DNA from: Acidiphilium sp. C61
GTDB lineage: Bacteria > Pseudomonadota > Alphaproteobacteria > Acetobacterales > Acetobacteraceae
Direction of reading: 5' to 3'
Assembly: GCF_902712915.1 (NCBI RefSeq)
Contig: NZ_CACTIA010000004.1
Coordinates: 62,001-126,000, forward strand
DNA: 64,000 nucleotides
Shown here: positions 36,259 to 45,285 of the stretch, piece by piece
Layout: each line of letters begins with the position of its first letter
Position numbering within the stretch: position 1 is the stretch's first letter
Translations under genes and position numbers: made by a program
Notes under the pieces: model-generated
The model's input: the letters and a program-made list of their open reading frames with translations, nothing else
Told to the model about the DNA's origin: nothing
The model's database searches: none

Positions 36259-36572
36259 CATTTCCCCATGACGACCGCATCGCGCGTCACGCGGAAAATT
36301 CGAATTTATCTCGACACCATGATCCAACGGCCACGAAAACCTGATCAGAAGAGCCGGTCTGATTGACCGGCGCCTCATGAATTCATGATTATTCGGTCAG
36401 TGCGTAAGTGACCAAGAATTTCTCTCGGAAAATTCAAATTCTCAGCATGAGCTGGTCGGTCCATCCAGATGAGCCGGCGTCACTGGCCGACAACGATATC
36501 ACGTTGGTTCCTTGCATATCCGATCGATAGACTCTGGGTACGAAAACCCGCGCTTCACAGGATCGCATAGCC

Positions 36573-37358
36573 ATGGACATCAAGGCGACAATAACAAAGG
36601 CCGAGCTGATTACGACGAAAATGGGAGTATTCGTGGTGATCAGCGGGCGCTCGCCCCATTACGGCGTTCTGGCCGACGAGCCGAGCAACATCGTTGCCGG
36701 TCTCGGCGTCCCCTCCGTGGAGGCTGGGGACGCCGTGCTCGAAAGCCTGCGCAACAACGACCGCAACGACCTCGTCGGCACCGCGGTTCTGATCTGCGGG
36801 ACGATCCTGCACGAGCATTCCAAGCCTGGCCGCCTTGCGTTAACGGCGCGCGAGCTGAAGCGGATGACCGGGCATGAGTTGGTGGCGTACCGGCAGGCCG
36901 AGCATTTTGCCGAAGCCATGATCCATATCCAGGAGGCGTCCCGGGCGAATGACGCCCAGCGCATGCTCGAGCTGCTGCGCGGTTACGGTGCGTCGATCGG
37001 CTGGTCAGATCGGCCAGCGGAGCCGCTGCCCGGGTTCAGCGCTGAAAGAGCAGCCGCTAGCGAGATCCATGCTGACAAGCGGGCAGCGGCGAGCCCCTCT
37101 GTCGAATCTGCTGAAGTCGCGGAAAAGCCGGTTCCCACTGAACAGGTCGCAGCAGAAAACAAGGCCGATGAGAGCGGCGCTCCGCAGACCGGGGAGCAGC
37201 AGGACACGCCAGCTGCACCAGTTGCGCCGGTTCCGCGTCCAGTGCCCGCCAATAGACCGCCGCCGATCACTGAGGAACCACCAATGCCTGGCGACACGTT
37301 CGACATCGCCGATCCGCTTGGGCTCGGCAATCTCGGCTTCGATGCGCCCACTCCATAA
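36573..37358 (+). CDS. hypothetical protein with disordered tail
   Basis: 261 residues. The first ~145 residues look folded (an N-terminal beta-rich segment MDIKATITKAELITTKMGVF, then helices). The remainder is Ala/Pro/Glu-rich and disordered, ending DPLGLGNLGFDAPTP. I do not recognise the family. The tail design (long linker plus short hydrophobic end) recurs in other proteins of this window. It lies 17 bases upstream of the HD gene and is probably co-transcribed. Confidence 0.6.
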   Translation: MDIKATITKAELITTKMGVFVVISGRSPHYGVLADEPSNIVAGLGVPSVEAGDAVLESLRNNDRNDLVGTAVLICGTILHEHSKPGRLALTARELKRMTGHELVAYRQAEHFAEAMIHIQEASRANDAQRMLELLRGYGASIGWSDRPAEPLPGFSAERAAASEIHADKRAAASPSVESAEVAEKPVPTEQVAAENKADESGAPQTGEQQDTPAAPVAPVPRPVPANRPPPITEEPPMPGDTFDIADPLGLGNLGFDAPTP

Positions 37359-37375
37359 AGCAGGACGATTCCACG

Positions 37376-38215
37376 ATGAACGCTATCACCAACCAGGGCG
37401 CCGGCTACCGGTTCAATGGCCTGCCCCATCTTGAGGACTATCTCGGTTGGCGCGAGATGGTGCGGGATCCTCAGCCAAAGGGGTGCATTGGCGCCCTTCA
37501 GGGCGGGCTTCTCGACCTACTCAACCTGCGCCCGACCGATGTGAAGGTCAGCGATATCTGTCGCGGCCTTTCAGCGATACCTCGTTACAACGGGCAGACC
37601 GACTGCTCGAAATGGGGTGGTGTCAAGGACCGGATCTGGACGGTTTCCGACCACTCGGTGGTCGCCTTCGAGTTCGCAAAGAAGCTTTCGGTGATCCTCG
37701 GTCTCCCACAGCCGAGAGCGTACCTGTATGCCGCATACACCTTGCTTCACGACGCGCCCGAGTACATCATCGGGGATATTGTCTCCCCGCTAAAAGAGCT
37801 CCTGAAGCCCTTCATCTCAAAGCTCGAGGATGGCCTGGCGCGATCGGTTCACATCTCATTCGGCCTGCCCGCAGAACCCGATGAGGAGATGGCGACGCTG
37901 ATCAAGCTGGCAGACGAGGTGATGCTTCTGGTCGAGAGCGTGGCAATCCGGCCCGGCTTCGAGCATTACGAGATGCGCATCACTGAGCAGTCTCGATGGC
38001 TCCTGCGGAACCTCGCCTTCTCGCATCCCGACAGAATTGAGGATCTGCTGACGGTTAATCCTCGCCTCGAAATTTCCGCGGCCGAAAAAATGGTTGCGGC
38101 GCTCGACGAGATCCTCGCCTATCCGCTGGTAGCACAGAATGTCGTCAACATCGCTGACATCGTGAGCCAGAGCGATACTGCCGAGGACATACCCGGTCCA
38201 TCCATGGAGACGTGA
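37376..38215 (+). CDS. HD-domain phosphohydrolase, YfbR-like
   Basis: 279 residues. HD-domain motifs: SAIPRYNGQT, TVSDHSVVAFEFA, LLHDAPEYIIGDIVSPLK and IKLADEVMLLV, with the metal-binding His and His-Asp pairs in the usual order. The E-Y-x-x-G-D-I-x-x-P-L-K run is characteristic of YfbR-type 5'-deoxynucleotidases, which act on dNMPs. A role in balancing or salvaging DNA precursors fits thyX and nrdB, but other nucleotide substrates are possible. Confidence 0.82.
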   Translation: MNAITNQGAGYRFNGLPHLEDYLGWREMVRDPQPKGCIGALQGGLLDLLNLRPTDVKVSDICRGLSAIPRYNGQTDCSKWGGVKDRIWTVSDHSVVAFEFAKKLSVILGLPQPRAYLYAAYTLLHDAPEYIIGDIVSPLKELLKPFISKLEDGLARSVHISFGLPAEPDEEMATLIKLADEVMLLVESVAIRPGFEHYEMRITEQSRWLLRNLAFSHPDRIEDLLTVNPRLEISAAEKMVAALDEILAYPLVAQNVVNIADIVSQSDTAEDIPGPSMET

Positions 38216-38250
38216 CTGAAATATCGATTTTCACGACGAGCATAAGAATA

Positions 38251-38313
38251 TTCATCACCTCCAGCTGTGAATTCGAATTTCACTGCTGGAGGTGATGAAG
38301 GTAGTGATTTTTT
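38251..38313 (+). promoter_or_regulatory. long hairpin with a buried Shine-Dalgarno and T-run
   Basis: TTCATCACCTCCAGC pairs perfectly with GCTGGAGGTGATGAA (38251-38265 with 38285-38299); the loop can extend with GTGAA/TTCAC. A T6 run follows at 38308. The right arm holds a full-strength Shine-Dalgarno (GGAGGTGAT) and an ATG at 38295 that opens a 12-codon ORF whose TGA overlaps the ATG of the next gene. Either a terminator for the HD gene or a translation switch. Confidence 0.6.
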
Positions 38314-38329
38314 ATCTTGAAATTGGGAT

Positions 38330-38725
38330 ATGATCCTCACAGTTGCCGATCGGGCAACATCGGTAACCGAAATGGATCATTTATCTCTGGGAATGACACC
38401 GCCGAGTACAAAGAGAGTGCGAGCGACACCCGCGCAGCTCCCTGATGACGGATTTCAGTGGATTGACGCGCACCGCAGGACACTCGAAGCAAACGGCGCG
38501 GCGTCAGCCGTTGTCGATTGCCTCAATGCCATCGCGCTCAGGATCGCCATCGAGCGGATGTCAGCCGACGAGGTTGTTCACCTTCTGGGCGGAATCATGG
38601 CCAGGCTGCAGATGCCACACAGCGGACCGAAGGCAGATACACAGCTTGCAGAACTGTGCGGACTGACTCCTCACTTTCTGTCCCTCTTGAGAGACCATGA
38701 GTTTTTCCCACCAGAAGACGAATAA
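38330..38725 (+). CDS. hypothetical protein
   Basis: 131 residues from ATG 38330, which overlaps the stop of a 12-codon leader ORF; an ATG at 38372 is possible. The C-terminal half is helical (SADEVVHLLGGIMARLQM, then TQLAELCGLTPHFLSLLRDH). I do not recognise it. It lies between two strong hairpins. Confidence 0.5.
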   Translation: MILTVADRATSVTEMDHLSLGMTPPSTKRVRATPAQLPDDGFQWIDAHRRTLEANGAASAVVDCLNAIALRIAIERMSADEVVHLLGGIMARLQMPHSGPKADTQLAELCGLTPHFLSLLRDHEFFPPEDE

Positions 38726-38761
38726 TTTTCCGGAAGGACCTCGACTTTCGAGCACCCATGT

Positions 38762-38809
38762 CGCCACCCCTACAGATGCACTGCGACCGCAGCATCAGTG
38801 GGGGTGGCG
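38762..38809 (+). terminator. strong branched hairpin before recJ
   Basis: CGCCACCCC pairs with GGGGTGGCG; inside it GATGC-A-CTGC pairs with GCAGCATC. A T-run begins 16 bases later. It most likely ends transcription of the 38330 gene. Confidence 0.5.
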
Positions 38810-38835
38810 CAACCGACTCATTATTCCTTTTTTTA

Positions 38836-38864
38836 TTGATAATTATTTTTTGTATTTGTATAAG
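38836..38864 (+). promoter_or_regulatory. recJ promoter, leaderless spacing
   Basis: TTGATA, 17 AT-rich bases, TATAAG. Only five bases separate it from the ATG at 38870, and there is no ribosome site. Confidence 0.6.
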
Positions 38865-38869
38865 AAGCA

Positions 38870-40717
38870 ATGCCGACGAAATCATCCACTGTGACCGATC
38901 CTCTTGTTCAGGCACGCGAAATTCTTCGCCGGCGAGACCCATCGCTGGATCCGCATGAATTCTTCACGCCCAATATCAGGCGCTACATCCCGCATTTCGG
39001 CAGCCTCAGAAACATGGCGGCGGCGGTCAGCCTTCTGATCGAGGTGCTGGATGATGACGCCAATCCGGCCATCCTTGTCGCCGGTGACTACGATGCAGAC
39101 GGGATCTGCAGCGTCGCTTCGATGTCGCGCCTGCTCCAGCAGTTCGGCCGCCCGGACCATGGCCTGCTTCTCCCCGACCGAATGACCGAAGGCCATGGAC
39201 TCTCAGCCGCGGCGACTTCCCGGATCTGCAACGCGAAGCCCGACCTTGTCATCGTACTCGACTGCGGCACGACTTCACACGAGGCCCTTGCCCGGATCTC
39301 GGCCGTTGCGCGACGCGGCGTCATCGTTGTCGACCATCACCAAGCGCCCGGCATGGCTTTCCCGGTCATGCCGCCCGGCGTTCTCCTGATCAATCCCGCT
39401 CTGGACGACTTCATGGGCACCCAGGTCCCGGCTGATGTTCAGCGCGGGCTAGCAGGGGCGTGTACCGGCGCCCTGGTCTACATTCTCGCGGCACAGTTCA
39501 TGATCACCTGGCGGATGCGTGCTGTCCAAGATCCGGCTTTCGCCGCGCGCCACGCGCCGGAACAGAGTCCTCTGTTGGCCGATCAGGAGCTGCGCGACCT
39601 GCTGGCCGAGATCAGCGGGCTTGGTGCATTCACCACGATCACCGACATGGCCCCCCTCAACCGGTTCAATCGGGCGCTTGTTCGCACCAGCCTGCCCTAC
39701 ATTTCCAGGATCGTTGGCCTGCAGGCTATGGCCGCAAGCTTCGATCGCACGCTCGACATCGAGACACCCACGCCGGCGGATGTCGGATTCCGATATGGCC
39801 CCGTGATCAATGCCTCGGGGCGGATCCACCATGGTAACATCGCGTTGCGGCTGATGATCGAGACCGACTACGACGAGGCACTGCCGCTTGCCTGCCAGGC
39901 GATCGAGATCAATGTCGAGCGCCGCGCGATCCAGAAGGCCGTCGTGGATACCTGCCTCGAGCAGGTTGACCAGGCCGACGACAGCGGCGTCATGATCCGC
40001 AGCGAGGACTTTCACCCCGGGGTGGTCGGCCTCGCTGCCTCCAGGCTGCTCGAACACACCGGCCGGCCATCGATCGTGATCGGGACTGGCGGTGCCGGCT
40101 CCGCTCGGTCCGTAGCAGATTTCGACATCGGTGCCTTCATTCACCGGGCGGCCGATGAGGGCCTGATTCTCGGCGGTGGCGGGCACGCCGCGGCGGGCGG
40201 CTTTCGGGTCGCGCCGGCTCCAGACTCCCATCTTCGCCTCATGGAGCGCTTCAAGGCTGAGACGCGCGCAATCCGGCGCATCGCCGGCGCGCCTGATGTC
40301 GTCGTCGAGTTCGGGCAGATCTGCGACTTCAAGGGGCTCTGGGCCGCTATGGCTCCATTTGGCGTCGGCAATCCGGCTCTGACAATCTTGTTTCGCAACC
40401 CGGTGATCACGGACGAGAAGTGGTTCGGCGGGGAAGACAAGCCCCACTGGCGGGGGCGCCTGTCGAACGGCTCCGGCGAGATCGATCTTGTCTGGTTCAG
40501 CGCGCGTCAGTCGCTCGCATGGCCGGAGGGGCGCGAGTTCCTGCAGGGGGTCGGCACGATGCGCGGCCGGCTCGACGTCAACAATGGCTGGAAAGGCCCC
40601 CAGTTCCAGATCATGGTCGAGTCAGTGACCGAAGCCGGCCAGCCCGATCTGCACCGGCGCCAGGCCCGCCCAGCCGTGGTCGAACTTCACAAGCGGATCG
40701 ACGTCCTGGAGTTCTAG
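38870..40717 (+). CDS. recJ: RecJ-like single-strand exonuclease (DHH family)
   Basis: 615 residues. DHH-family motifs in order: GDYDADG (~72), LDCGTTSHE, VDHHQ (DHH motif), INASGRIHHGN (RecJ G-R-x-x-x-x motif) and GGGGHAAAGGF (DHHA1 domain). The C-terminal ~100 residues form the OB-like domain of RecJ. RecJ degrades single-stranded DNA 5' to 3' in recombination and mismatch repair. The promoter puts the RNA start at the ATG. With RecD2-like, UvrD-like, SbcCD-like, RusA-like and UmuDC proteins the element has a broad repair set. Confidence 0.92.
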   Translation: MPTKSSTVTDPLVQAREILRRRDPSLDPHEFFTPNIRRYIPHFGSLRNMAAAVSLLIEVLDDDANPAILVAGDYDADGICSVASMSRLLQQFGRPDHGLLLPDRMTEGHGLSAAATSRICNAKPDLVIVLDCGTTSHEALARISAVARRGVIVVDHHQAPGMAFPVMPPGVLLINPALDDFMGTQVPADVQRGLAGACTGALVYILAAQFMITWRMRAVQDPAFAARHAPEQSPLLADQELRDLLAEISGLGAFTTITDMAPLNRFNRALVRTSLPYISRIVGLQAMAASFDRTLDIETPTPADVGFRYGPVINASGRIHHGNIALRLMIETDYDEALPLACQAIEINVERRAIQKAVVDTCLEQVDQADDSGVMIRSEDFHPGVVGLAASRLLEHTGRPSIVIGTGGAGSARSVADFDIGAFIHRAADEGLILGGGGHAAAGGFRVAPAPDSHLRLMERFKAETRAIRRIAGAPDVVVEFGQICDFKGLWAAMAPFGVGNPALTILFRNPVITDEKWFGGEDKPHWRGRLSNGSGEIDLVWFSARQSLAWPEGREFLQGVGTMRGRLDVNNGWKGPQFQIMVESVTEAGQPDLHRRQARPAVVELHKRIDVLEF

Positions 40718-40820
40718 GCTGGCGGTCGAGCCCGGTGGCTCGAGAGCAGCTCATCTGCCCAACCTCAAAGCCGACCGTCGATTACGACGGAAGCCTCAAA
40801 AAGCTGAGCTGATCGGTGCC

Positions 40821-42713
40821 TCATGCCGGGGCATCAACTGGATCGCCTACCTCATCGGCTTCATCTGTGATCGCGGCGAGTCCGGAATCCTCCGCCTCGG
40901 GCGCCTCCTCGTGAGGCTCTCCATCCGCCGCGGCTTCAAGCCTCATCGCTCCGGCCAGCTCGGCAAAATAGCCCGGCTGGCCAGCGATCTCGTCGAACAG
41001 GATCGCAACTGCGCCCTCCAGGCCATGGCCACGCACTCGAGCAATCTCCGGGACGCGGGAAATCAGCCGACGGAGCTGACGGGCCGGCATCGGCGGGACC
41101 GATGACTCCTGAACCAGGTGACCAGCATGGTTCCAACCGATCACGATGTCGGTTGGTGGCCGATCGACATGCCATGCAATCCTGGTCTCCCGATTGCTGG
41201 CGATCTGCGCAGAGACGATCCTCGCCGTTTCGCCAGCCATCGGGGCGGCGGGTACGATGGTGATATCCTGCCGGGGCGGCTCGTTCATTTCGATGGAGCT
41301 GGCCGCAATGCGGGCGGCTGCCTCCAAAGACGCGCGATCGCACACCATGATCTCCCCACCCTCGAGGACAAGGCTGCGGTAGCTCGGCTTGAACACGTGC
41401 CTATGGCCGTGCCGTTTCTCGATCGGCCATGACTGACGTGCGGCGAGAATTGCGGCCCGAATTGGTTTGAGCGACCGCCGGCGGCCAGCAAGGACGACAA
41501 CGTCTCGGATATTGTGAACAGCCGCGCCAAGCTCCGACCTGACGGTCAGGCCGCGCCGGAGACTGGTCACGAACCGATCGTCAACGACTTCAATCCCCTC
41601 CTCCTTCGCCAAATCCGCCGCAACCGCGGCGCCGAGAAGGACGGTGGCACCGATCGCGCCGATGGCCGAGGATGATACATGGGTGAGGTGCGGGATGACA
41701 AAGCGCGCCACATTGCCAAGGAATGTCGGGTCGTGGATCAGTTCCTGGCCGGTGCCCCTCAGGTAATCAAAACCAGACTCGATCGAGATATACCCCGCCG
41801 TCGCAAAGGCTGCACGGGCGACAAATCTGGCGACCTTCTGGATTTTCGCGTCCGGAGGGAAGGTCTTGTAATTCGGAATTCTGACTCCGTCATAGCGGCA
41901 CCCGGTAAATGCCGAGCCGACGTAGAGGGATTCGACAAAATCAGCGAGCTTTGTCCTGCCGATCGAATTCGGATTGCAAAAATCCAATTTATTACGCCGA
42001 CCGGGTCGGGAGCGTCGCGGCTCTGGAAGAAATTTGAATTCTGAAAAGTCGACACGCTCGCATACCGCACGACGCCAGCGGCTGAACGAGCCCTCACAGT
42101 TCTTGAACGAGGAAAATCGATTTATCGAGCCAGACAGGTCAACCCGATACATATCAGAGAAAATTACGTGTGACCGGCTGATCCTCGCATCGGCCAGGCT
42201 CGCCTCGCGCATGGTCGACCGCGAAATAATAGTATTTTCAATGGAAGAGTCCGATAAATTGGCATTATCGAAGTCAGCCTGCTCTATTTTCGAATTTGTG
42301 AGCACACTCGATGTCAGGTTGGCACCTTCCGCCGAGAATTTCCGAATTTTACTCTGCTTGATCGTCAATCCGGTGAGATCTGATTCGTCAAAATCGATCC
42401 CCACAATACGCTCACAACTGCGAAATATGGAATTAACGAACCGGCACTTGCGAGCGGTGAAATCATGGATTGAGCAGCGGCGGAACTCGGTACCCGAAAA
42501 ATCGGTATTTTCCGGAACCTCGAGATTGCGGATGTCCAGGCCGACGAGGAGGAGGTAGCGCGCGTCGCCGTATTCACGCACATAGGCTGCAATGGCTTCG
42601 GCCGCTGTCGCTCCATTGGCTGAGCGAAAGCCGTCATTCGAGGTAACCCTCACGCCGGTCTGCGCCTTTTCACCGATGCGACGTGCGTGGTTCTGGTAGC
42701 CTGGCTGCTGCAC
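40821..42713 (-). CDS. pentapeptide-repeat protein
   Basis: 630 residues. Residues ~65-205 carry degenerate pentapeptide repeats (TDFSG, CRFVN, ADFDN, ANLSD, ASLAD, VDLSG). After a second short stretch (SAFTG) there is an alpha region with a hydrophobic helix (IGAIGATVLLGAAVAADLA, ~residue 350), then an unassigned C-terminal domain and an acidic tail. Pentapeptide-repeat proteins form a rod that can mimic DNA; some bind gyrase or topoisomerase IV, but function varies. The repeat part is AT-richer than its surroundings. Confidence 0.82.
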   Translation of the reverse strand: MQQPGYQNHARRIGEKAQTGVRVTSNDGFRSANGATAAEAIAAYVREYGDARYLLLVGLDIRNLEVPENTDFSGTEFRRCSIHDFTARKCRFVNSIFRSCERIVGIDFDESDLTGLTIKQSKIRKFSAEGANLTSSVLTNSKIEQADFDNANLSDSSIENTIISRSTMREASLADARISRSHVIFSDMYRVDLSGSINRFSSFKNCEGSFSRWRRAVCERVDFSEFKFLPEPRRSRPGRRNKLDFCNPNSIGRTKLADFVESLYVGSAFTGCRYDGVRIPNYKTFPPDAKIQKVARFVARAAFATAGYISIESGFDYLRGTGQELIHDPTFLGNVARFVIPHLTHVSSSAIGAIGATVLLGAAVAADLAKEEGIEVVDDRFVTSLRRGLTVRSELGAAVHNIRDVVVLAGRRRSLKPIRAAILAARQSWPIEKRHGHRHVFKPSYRSLVLEGGEIMVCDRASLEAAARIAASSIEMNEPPRQDITIVPAAPMAGETARIVSAQIASNRETRIAWHVDRPPTDIVIGWNHAGHLVQESSVPPMPARQLRRLISRVPEIARVRGHGLEGAVAILFDEIAGQPGYFAELAGAMRLEAAADGEPHEEAPEAEDSGLAAITDEADEVGDPVDAPA

Positions 42714-42807
42714 AACTCTCTCCTGGATTGGACCTGTCCGGTCGCGATGCGCAAGGACCGCGGGGAAACCTAGCCGGCAACTGCGTGTTCAACAGCATCG
42801 CGCAGGG

Positions 42808-43698
42808 TCAGCCGACACCGAAATCGAGCGGTAGTGCCGGCGCCGTCTCGTCCGGGCATGGCGGCGCCTGCACCTGCTGGACCTCTTCATCTCGTCGGGG
42901 CTCCGGACTTTCTGCAACCGAGCCGAGGTAGCTGATCGTCCTCACAATCAGCCCGTCCCGTTCAGCCGTCATGATCATGTTTGCGGTTCCAGGGGTATGG
43001 CCAGCCCTGACAGCAAGAAGATGGGTCCCAAACCACGCCATCTCGGCATTGCGGATGATCCCGGCGACCTTGGTCCGGTAGCTGTTCCACTCGGCCGGGA
43101 AGCCGTGAACCCTGACGCCCTTCCTCGTGCCCCATTCGGCACCGGCCCTGTCTGCGCCACGGGCGCCGCCGCATACAACTTCGATCTCCCCTTGCAGGCC
43201 AGCCGTCATCCGGTCGATCGCAGTGCAAGCCCACTCAATGTCGGCCGCATCCCGGCTGCCGGCGATAATCAGCCTCACCAGGCCAGGCCGCCGCCGCCTC
43301 AGCCAGAGGCCCGGAAGCAGGCAGTTGTCTGGCGCGCCGTCGAAGAGGGGCGCGATCTGGTCATCGGTGAAGCCAGCATTGTTGCAGCCGATCCGAGTCA
43401 CTTTGAAATCCGTCTCGGGGTTCGCCCTTGCGTGGTCGAGGAACCTTCCGACCGATTCCGCGACTTCCTGTAAATCCATGGTGACGTACGGCGCACGCTT
43501 CGTTGGCAGAGCATATGCCCGCCCGGTCCGCCCCTCTCCGCAGCCCGTCACCGCGCCGAGATAGTCTCGTGCAAACCGGGCGGCCCCCTTTCCGTGGACA
43601 CCTTCCAGATTGGACCCGAAAACGAATACGGCACCGCGGGATCTGCGGGCTTCACTGTCGTCGAGACAGTTCGGATAGCTTCCATGAGACATTGCCAT
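42808..43698 (-). CDS. fusion of a macro-like domain and a YspA-type SLOG domain
   Basis: 296 residues from ATG 43698 (GGAG six bases upstream). The first part, VFVFGSNLEGVHGKGAA through RAYALPTK, is a conserved phage and plasmid domain that I read as macro-like, possibly binding ADP-ribose-type ligands. The second part, VRLIIAGSRDAADIEW, VVCGGARGADRAG, FPAEWNSYRTKVAGIIRN, matches the DUF2493/YspA branch of the SLOG superfamily, which binds nucleotide-derived ligands. SLOG and macro domains often occur in NAD/ADP-ribose signalling or defence. The tail ends ALPLDFGVG. Confidence 0.78.
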   Translation of the reverse strand: MAMSHGSYPNCLDDSEARRSRGAVFVFGSNLEGVHGKGAARFARDYLGAVTGCGEGRTGRAYALPTKRAPYVTMDLQEVAESVGRFLDHARANPETDFKVTRIGCNNAGFTDDQIAPLFDGAPDNCLLPGLWLRRRRPGLVRLIIAGSRDAADIEWACTAIDRMTAGLQGEIEVVCGGARGADRAGAEWGTRKGVRVHGFPAEWNSYRTKVAGIIRNAEMAWFGTHLLAVRAGHTPGTANMIMTAERDGLIVRTISYLGSVAESPEPRRDEEVQQVQAPPCPDETAPALPLDFGVG

Positions 43699-43771
43699 CT
43701 TCCGCTCCAGTCGAATGTACATCACTATACAAACACAATGGTGAAAGCGACAAATAAAAGATCGTTTTATC

Positions 43772-43800
43772 TTGCTGTTTCCACTTTTGTTTTATATACT
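43772..43800 (+). promoter_or_regulatory. ligase promoter
   Basis: TTGCTG, 17 bases, TATACT; the spacer ends GTTTTATA as in the gapR and parC promoters. Confidence 0.65.
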
Positions 43801-43831
43801 GATAGGAATTCAGGACATCAGGAGATAGATC

Positions 43832-44998
43832 ATGCCGAAAGCGCAGGCCCCCGACTTCGCGCCGTCCGCCACTCCCGCTCCCTGGTCGATTTCGCTGCGA
43901 AACCAGGAAGCCGGATCCGACAAGGTCTACAACATCACGCTGCGCCCGGACGGAGACCTCTGGCGGGTCGACTACCAGAACGGGCGCTATGGGTCCTCTC
44001 TCGTAAGTGGAACCAAGACGGCATCGCCGGTGGCCTATGCCGAGGCGGCCGAAATCGCCACCAGCCTCCTGGTCAGCAAGCTGAAGGGCAAGTACCGGCC
44101 GATGGCGATGCCGGGTGCCGAAAGCGCCCCGGTCTATGTCGAGCCGAACGATACCGGGGTCAGGCCGCATCTCCTCTCGGCCATCGGCAAGGACGACCTT
44201 GGCGTCTATCTCTCCGATCCGACCTTCATGGCGCAGGAGAAAAAGGACGGGCATCGCCGCTTCATCCGGCACAACCCAGAAACCGGGACGACCGGCATCA
44301 ACCGCCGAGGTCTCGCGGTCGGCCTGCCGCGCATCATGGTCGACGTGTTTGCCGAGTTCCCGATCGCCTTCCTGATCGACGGCGAGATGGTCGGGGAAAC
44401 CTTCTGGGCTTTCGATCTTCTCGAGCACGGAGGGGACGATCTCCGTCCGATGGGCGCCGCCAACCGCTACCGCCGTCTCGAATCACTTTACGAGGTCATG
44501 TTCAGGAATCCCGCATTTCGGGAGATCGGGTTCAACCTGATCGACACAGCCTGGGGCGAAAGGAACAAGACCGAGCTCCTGCAGCGCGTCACGGCCGAGG
44601 GCGGTGAGGGCGTGGTCTTCAAGGAGCACAGCGCTCCCTACGTCGACGGGCGGAATGGGGACCAGCTGAAATTCAAACTGTGGAACGACCTGAGTGCGAT
44701 CGCCGGCGACGCGAAGAGCGGCAAGCGCAGCGTCGAGATGAAGCTGGTGGACGACGCGACGGGCACCCTCATGCCGGTTGGATATGTCACCATCCCGGCC
44801 AACCACGAGATCCCGGCGCCCGGGACCGTCGTGAACATCCGCTACCTGTACGCCTATCCGGACGGGTCCCTGTTCCAGCCGCAATACGAGGGTGAGCGCA
44901 GTGACATCACGGCCGCCGAGTGCCTGGCCAGCCAGCGAGCATTCGCGCCGGCTGCCGCTCCTCAGGCCGCGATCGACAGCCCCGAGCCGGGCATGTGA
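43832..44998 (+). CDS. ATP-dependent DNA ligase with N-terminal WGR domain
   Basis: 388 residues, AGGAG before the ATG. Residues ~30-95 (VYNITLRPDGDLWRVDYQNG, then SLLVSKLKGKYRPM) match a WGR domain. The ligase core has the adenylation Lys137 in EKKDGHRRF, LIDGEMVG (motif IIIa region), GGEGVVFKE (motif IV) and LKFKLW (motif V); an OB-like domain follows. The WGR part may add DNA or partner binding. RNA ligase activity cannot be excluded. Confidence 0.82.
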   Translation: MPKAQAPDFAPSATPAPWSISLRNQEAGSDKVYNITLRPDGDLWRVDYQNGRYGSSLVSGTKTASPVAYAEAAEIATSLLVSKLKGKYRPMAMPGAESAPVYVEPNDTGVRPHLLSAIGKDDLGVYLSDPTFMAQEKKDGHRRFIRHNPETGTTGINRRGLAVGLPRIMVDVFAEFPIAFLIDGEMVGETFWAFDLLEHGGDDLRPMGAANRYRRLESLYEVMFRNPAFREIGFNLIDTAWGERNKTELLQRVTAEGGEGVVFKEHSAPYVDGRNGDQLKFKLWNDLSAIAGDAKSGKRSVEMKLVDDATGTLMPVGYVTIPANHEIPAPGTVVNIRYLYAYPDGSLFQPQYEGERSDITAAECLASQRAFAPAAAPQAAIDSPEPGM

Positions 44999-45022
44999 TG
45001 ACCATGCAGGCGGGTCGGTTCT

Positions 45023-45043
45023 GGCCGGCCCGCGGGGCCGGCC
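45023..45043 (+). terminator. hairpin after the ligase gene
   Basis: GGCCGGCCC, GCG, GGGCCGGCC: a perfect 9-bp stem 25 bases after the stop; no T-run directly after it. Confidence 0.45.
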
Positions 45044-45076
45044 ATGCAGCCGCTCGAAAGATTATGACTTTTTTTG

Positions 45077-45105
45077 TTGACATAGGCGAACCCGATTCGT
45101 ATTCA
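45077..45105 (+). promoter_or_regulatory. promoter of structured RNA copy 1
   Basis: TTGACA, 17 bases, TATTCA, a near-consensus sigma-70 promoter. The second RNA copy has the same -10 hexamer and spacing (53555-53583). Transcription should start near 45112. Confidence 0.72.
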
Positions 45106-45285
45106 GGGTCCATGTTCACCCTTTGCGCACATAACGGCCTCGATATTTCCGCCGTCGCCGCGACGCAAACCGCCGCCCTTACCGGGTCGCGCGGTCATTG
45201 CGAAACCGTGCGCATGTTCGGCCGCCCAAATCCGCAGAAAGATCTACGGATTTCATGGAAGCCGAACATGGCTGAGCAGGGATAA

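Larger units (their letters stand above)
36085..36572. other. 488-base region without a clear gene
   Basis: Holds the promoter, short RNA candidate and terminator described at 36171-36258. The remaining part to 36572 is AT-rich and has no convincing ORF; the gene at 36573 has AGGA upstream. Confidence 0.6.
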
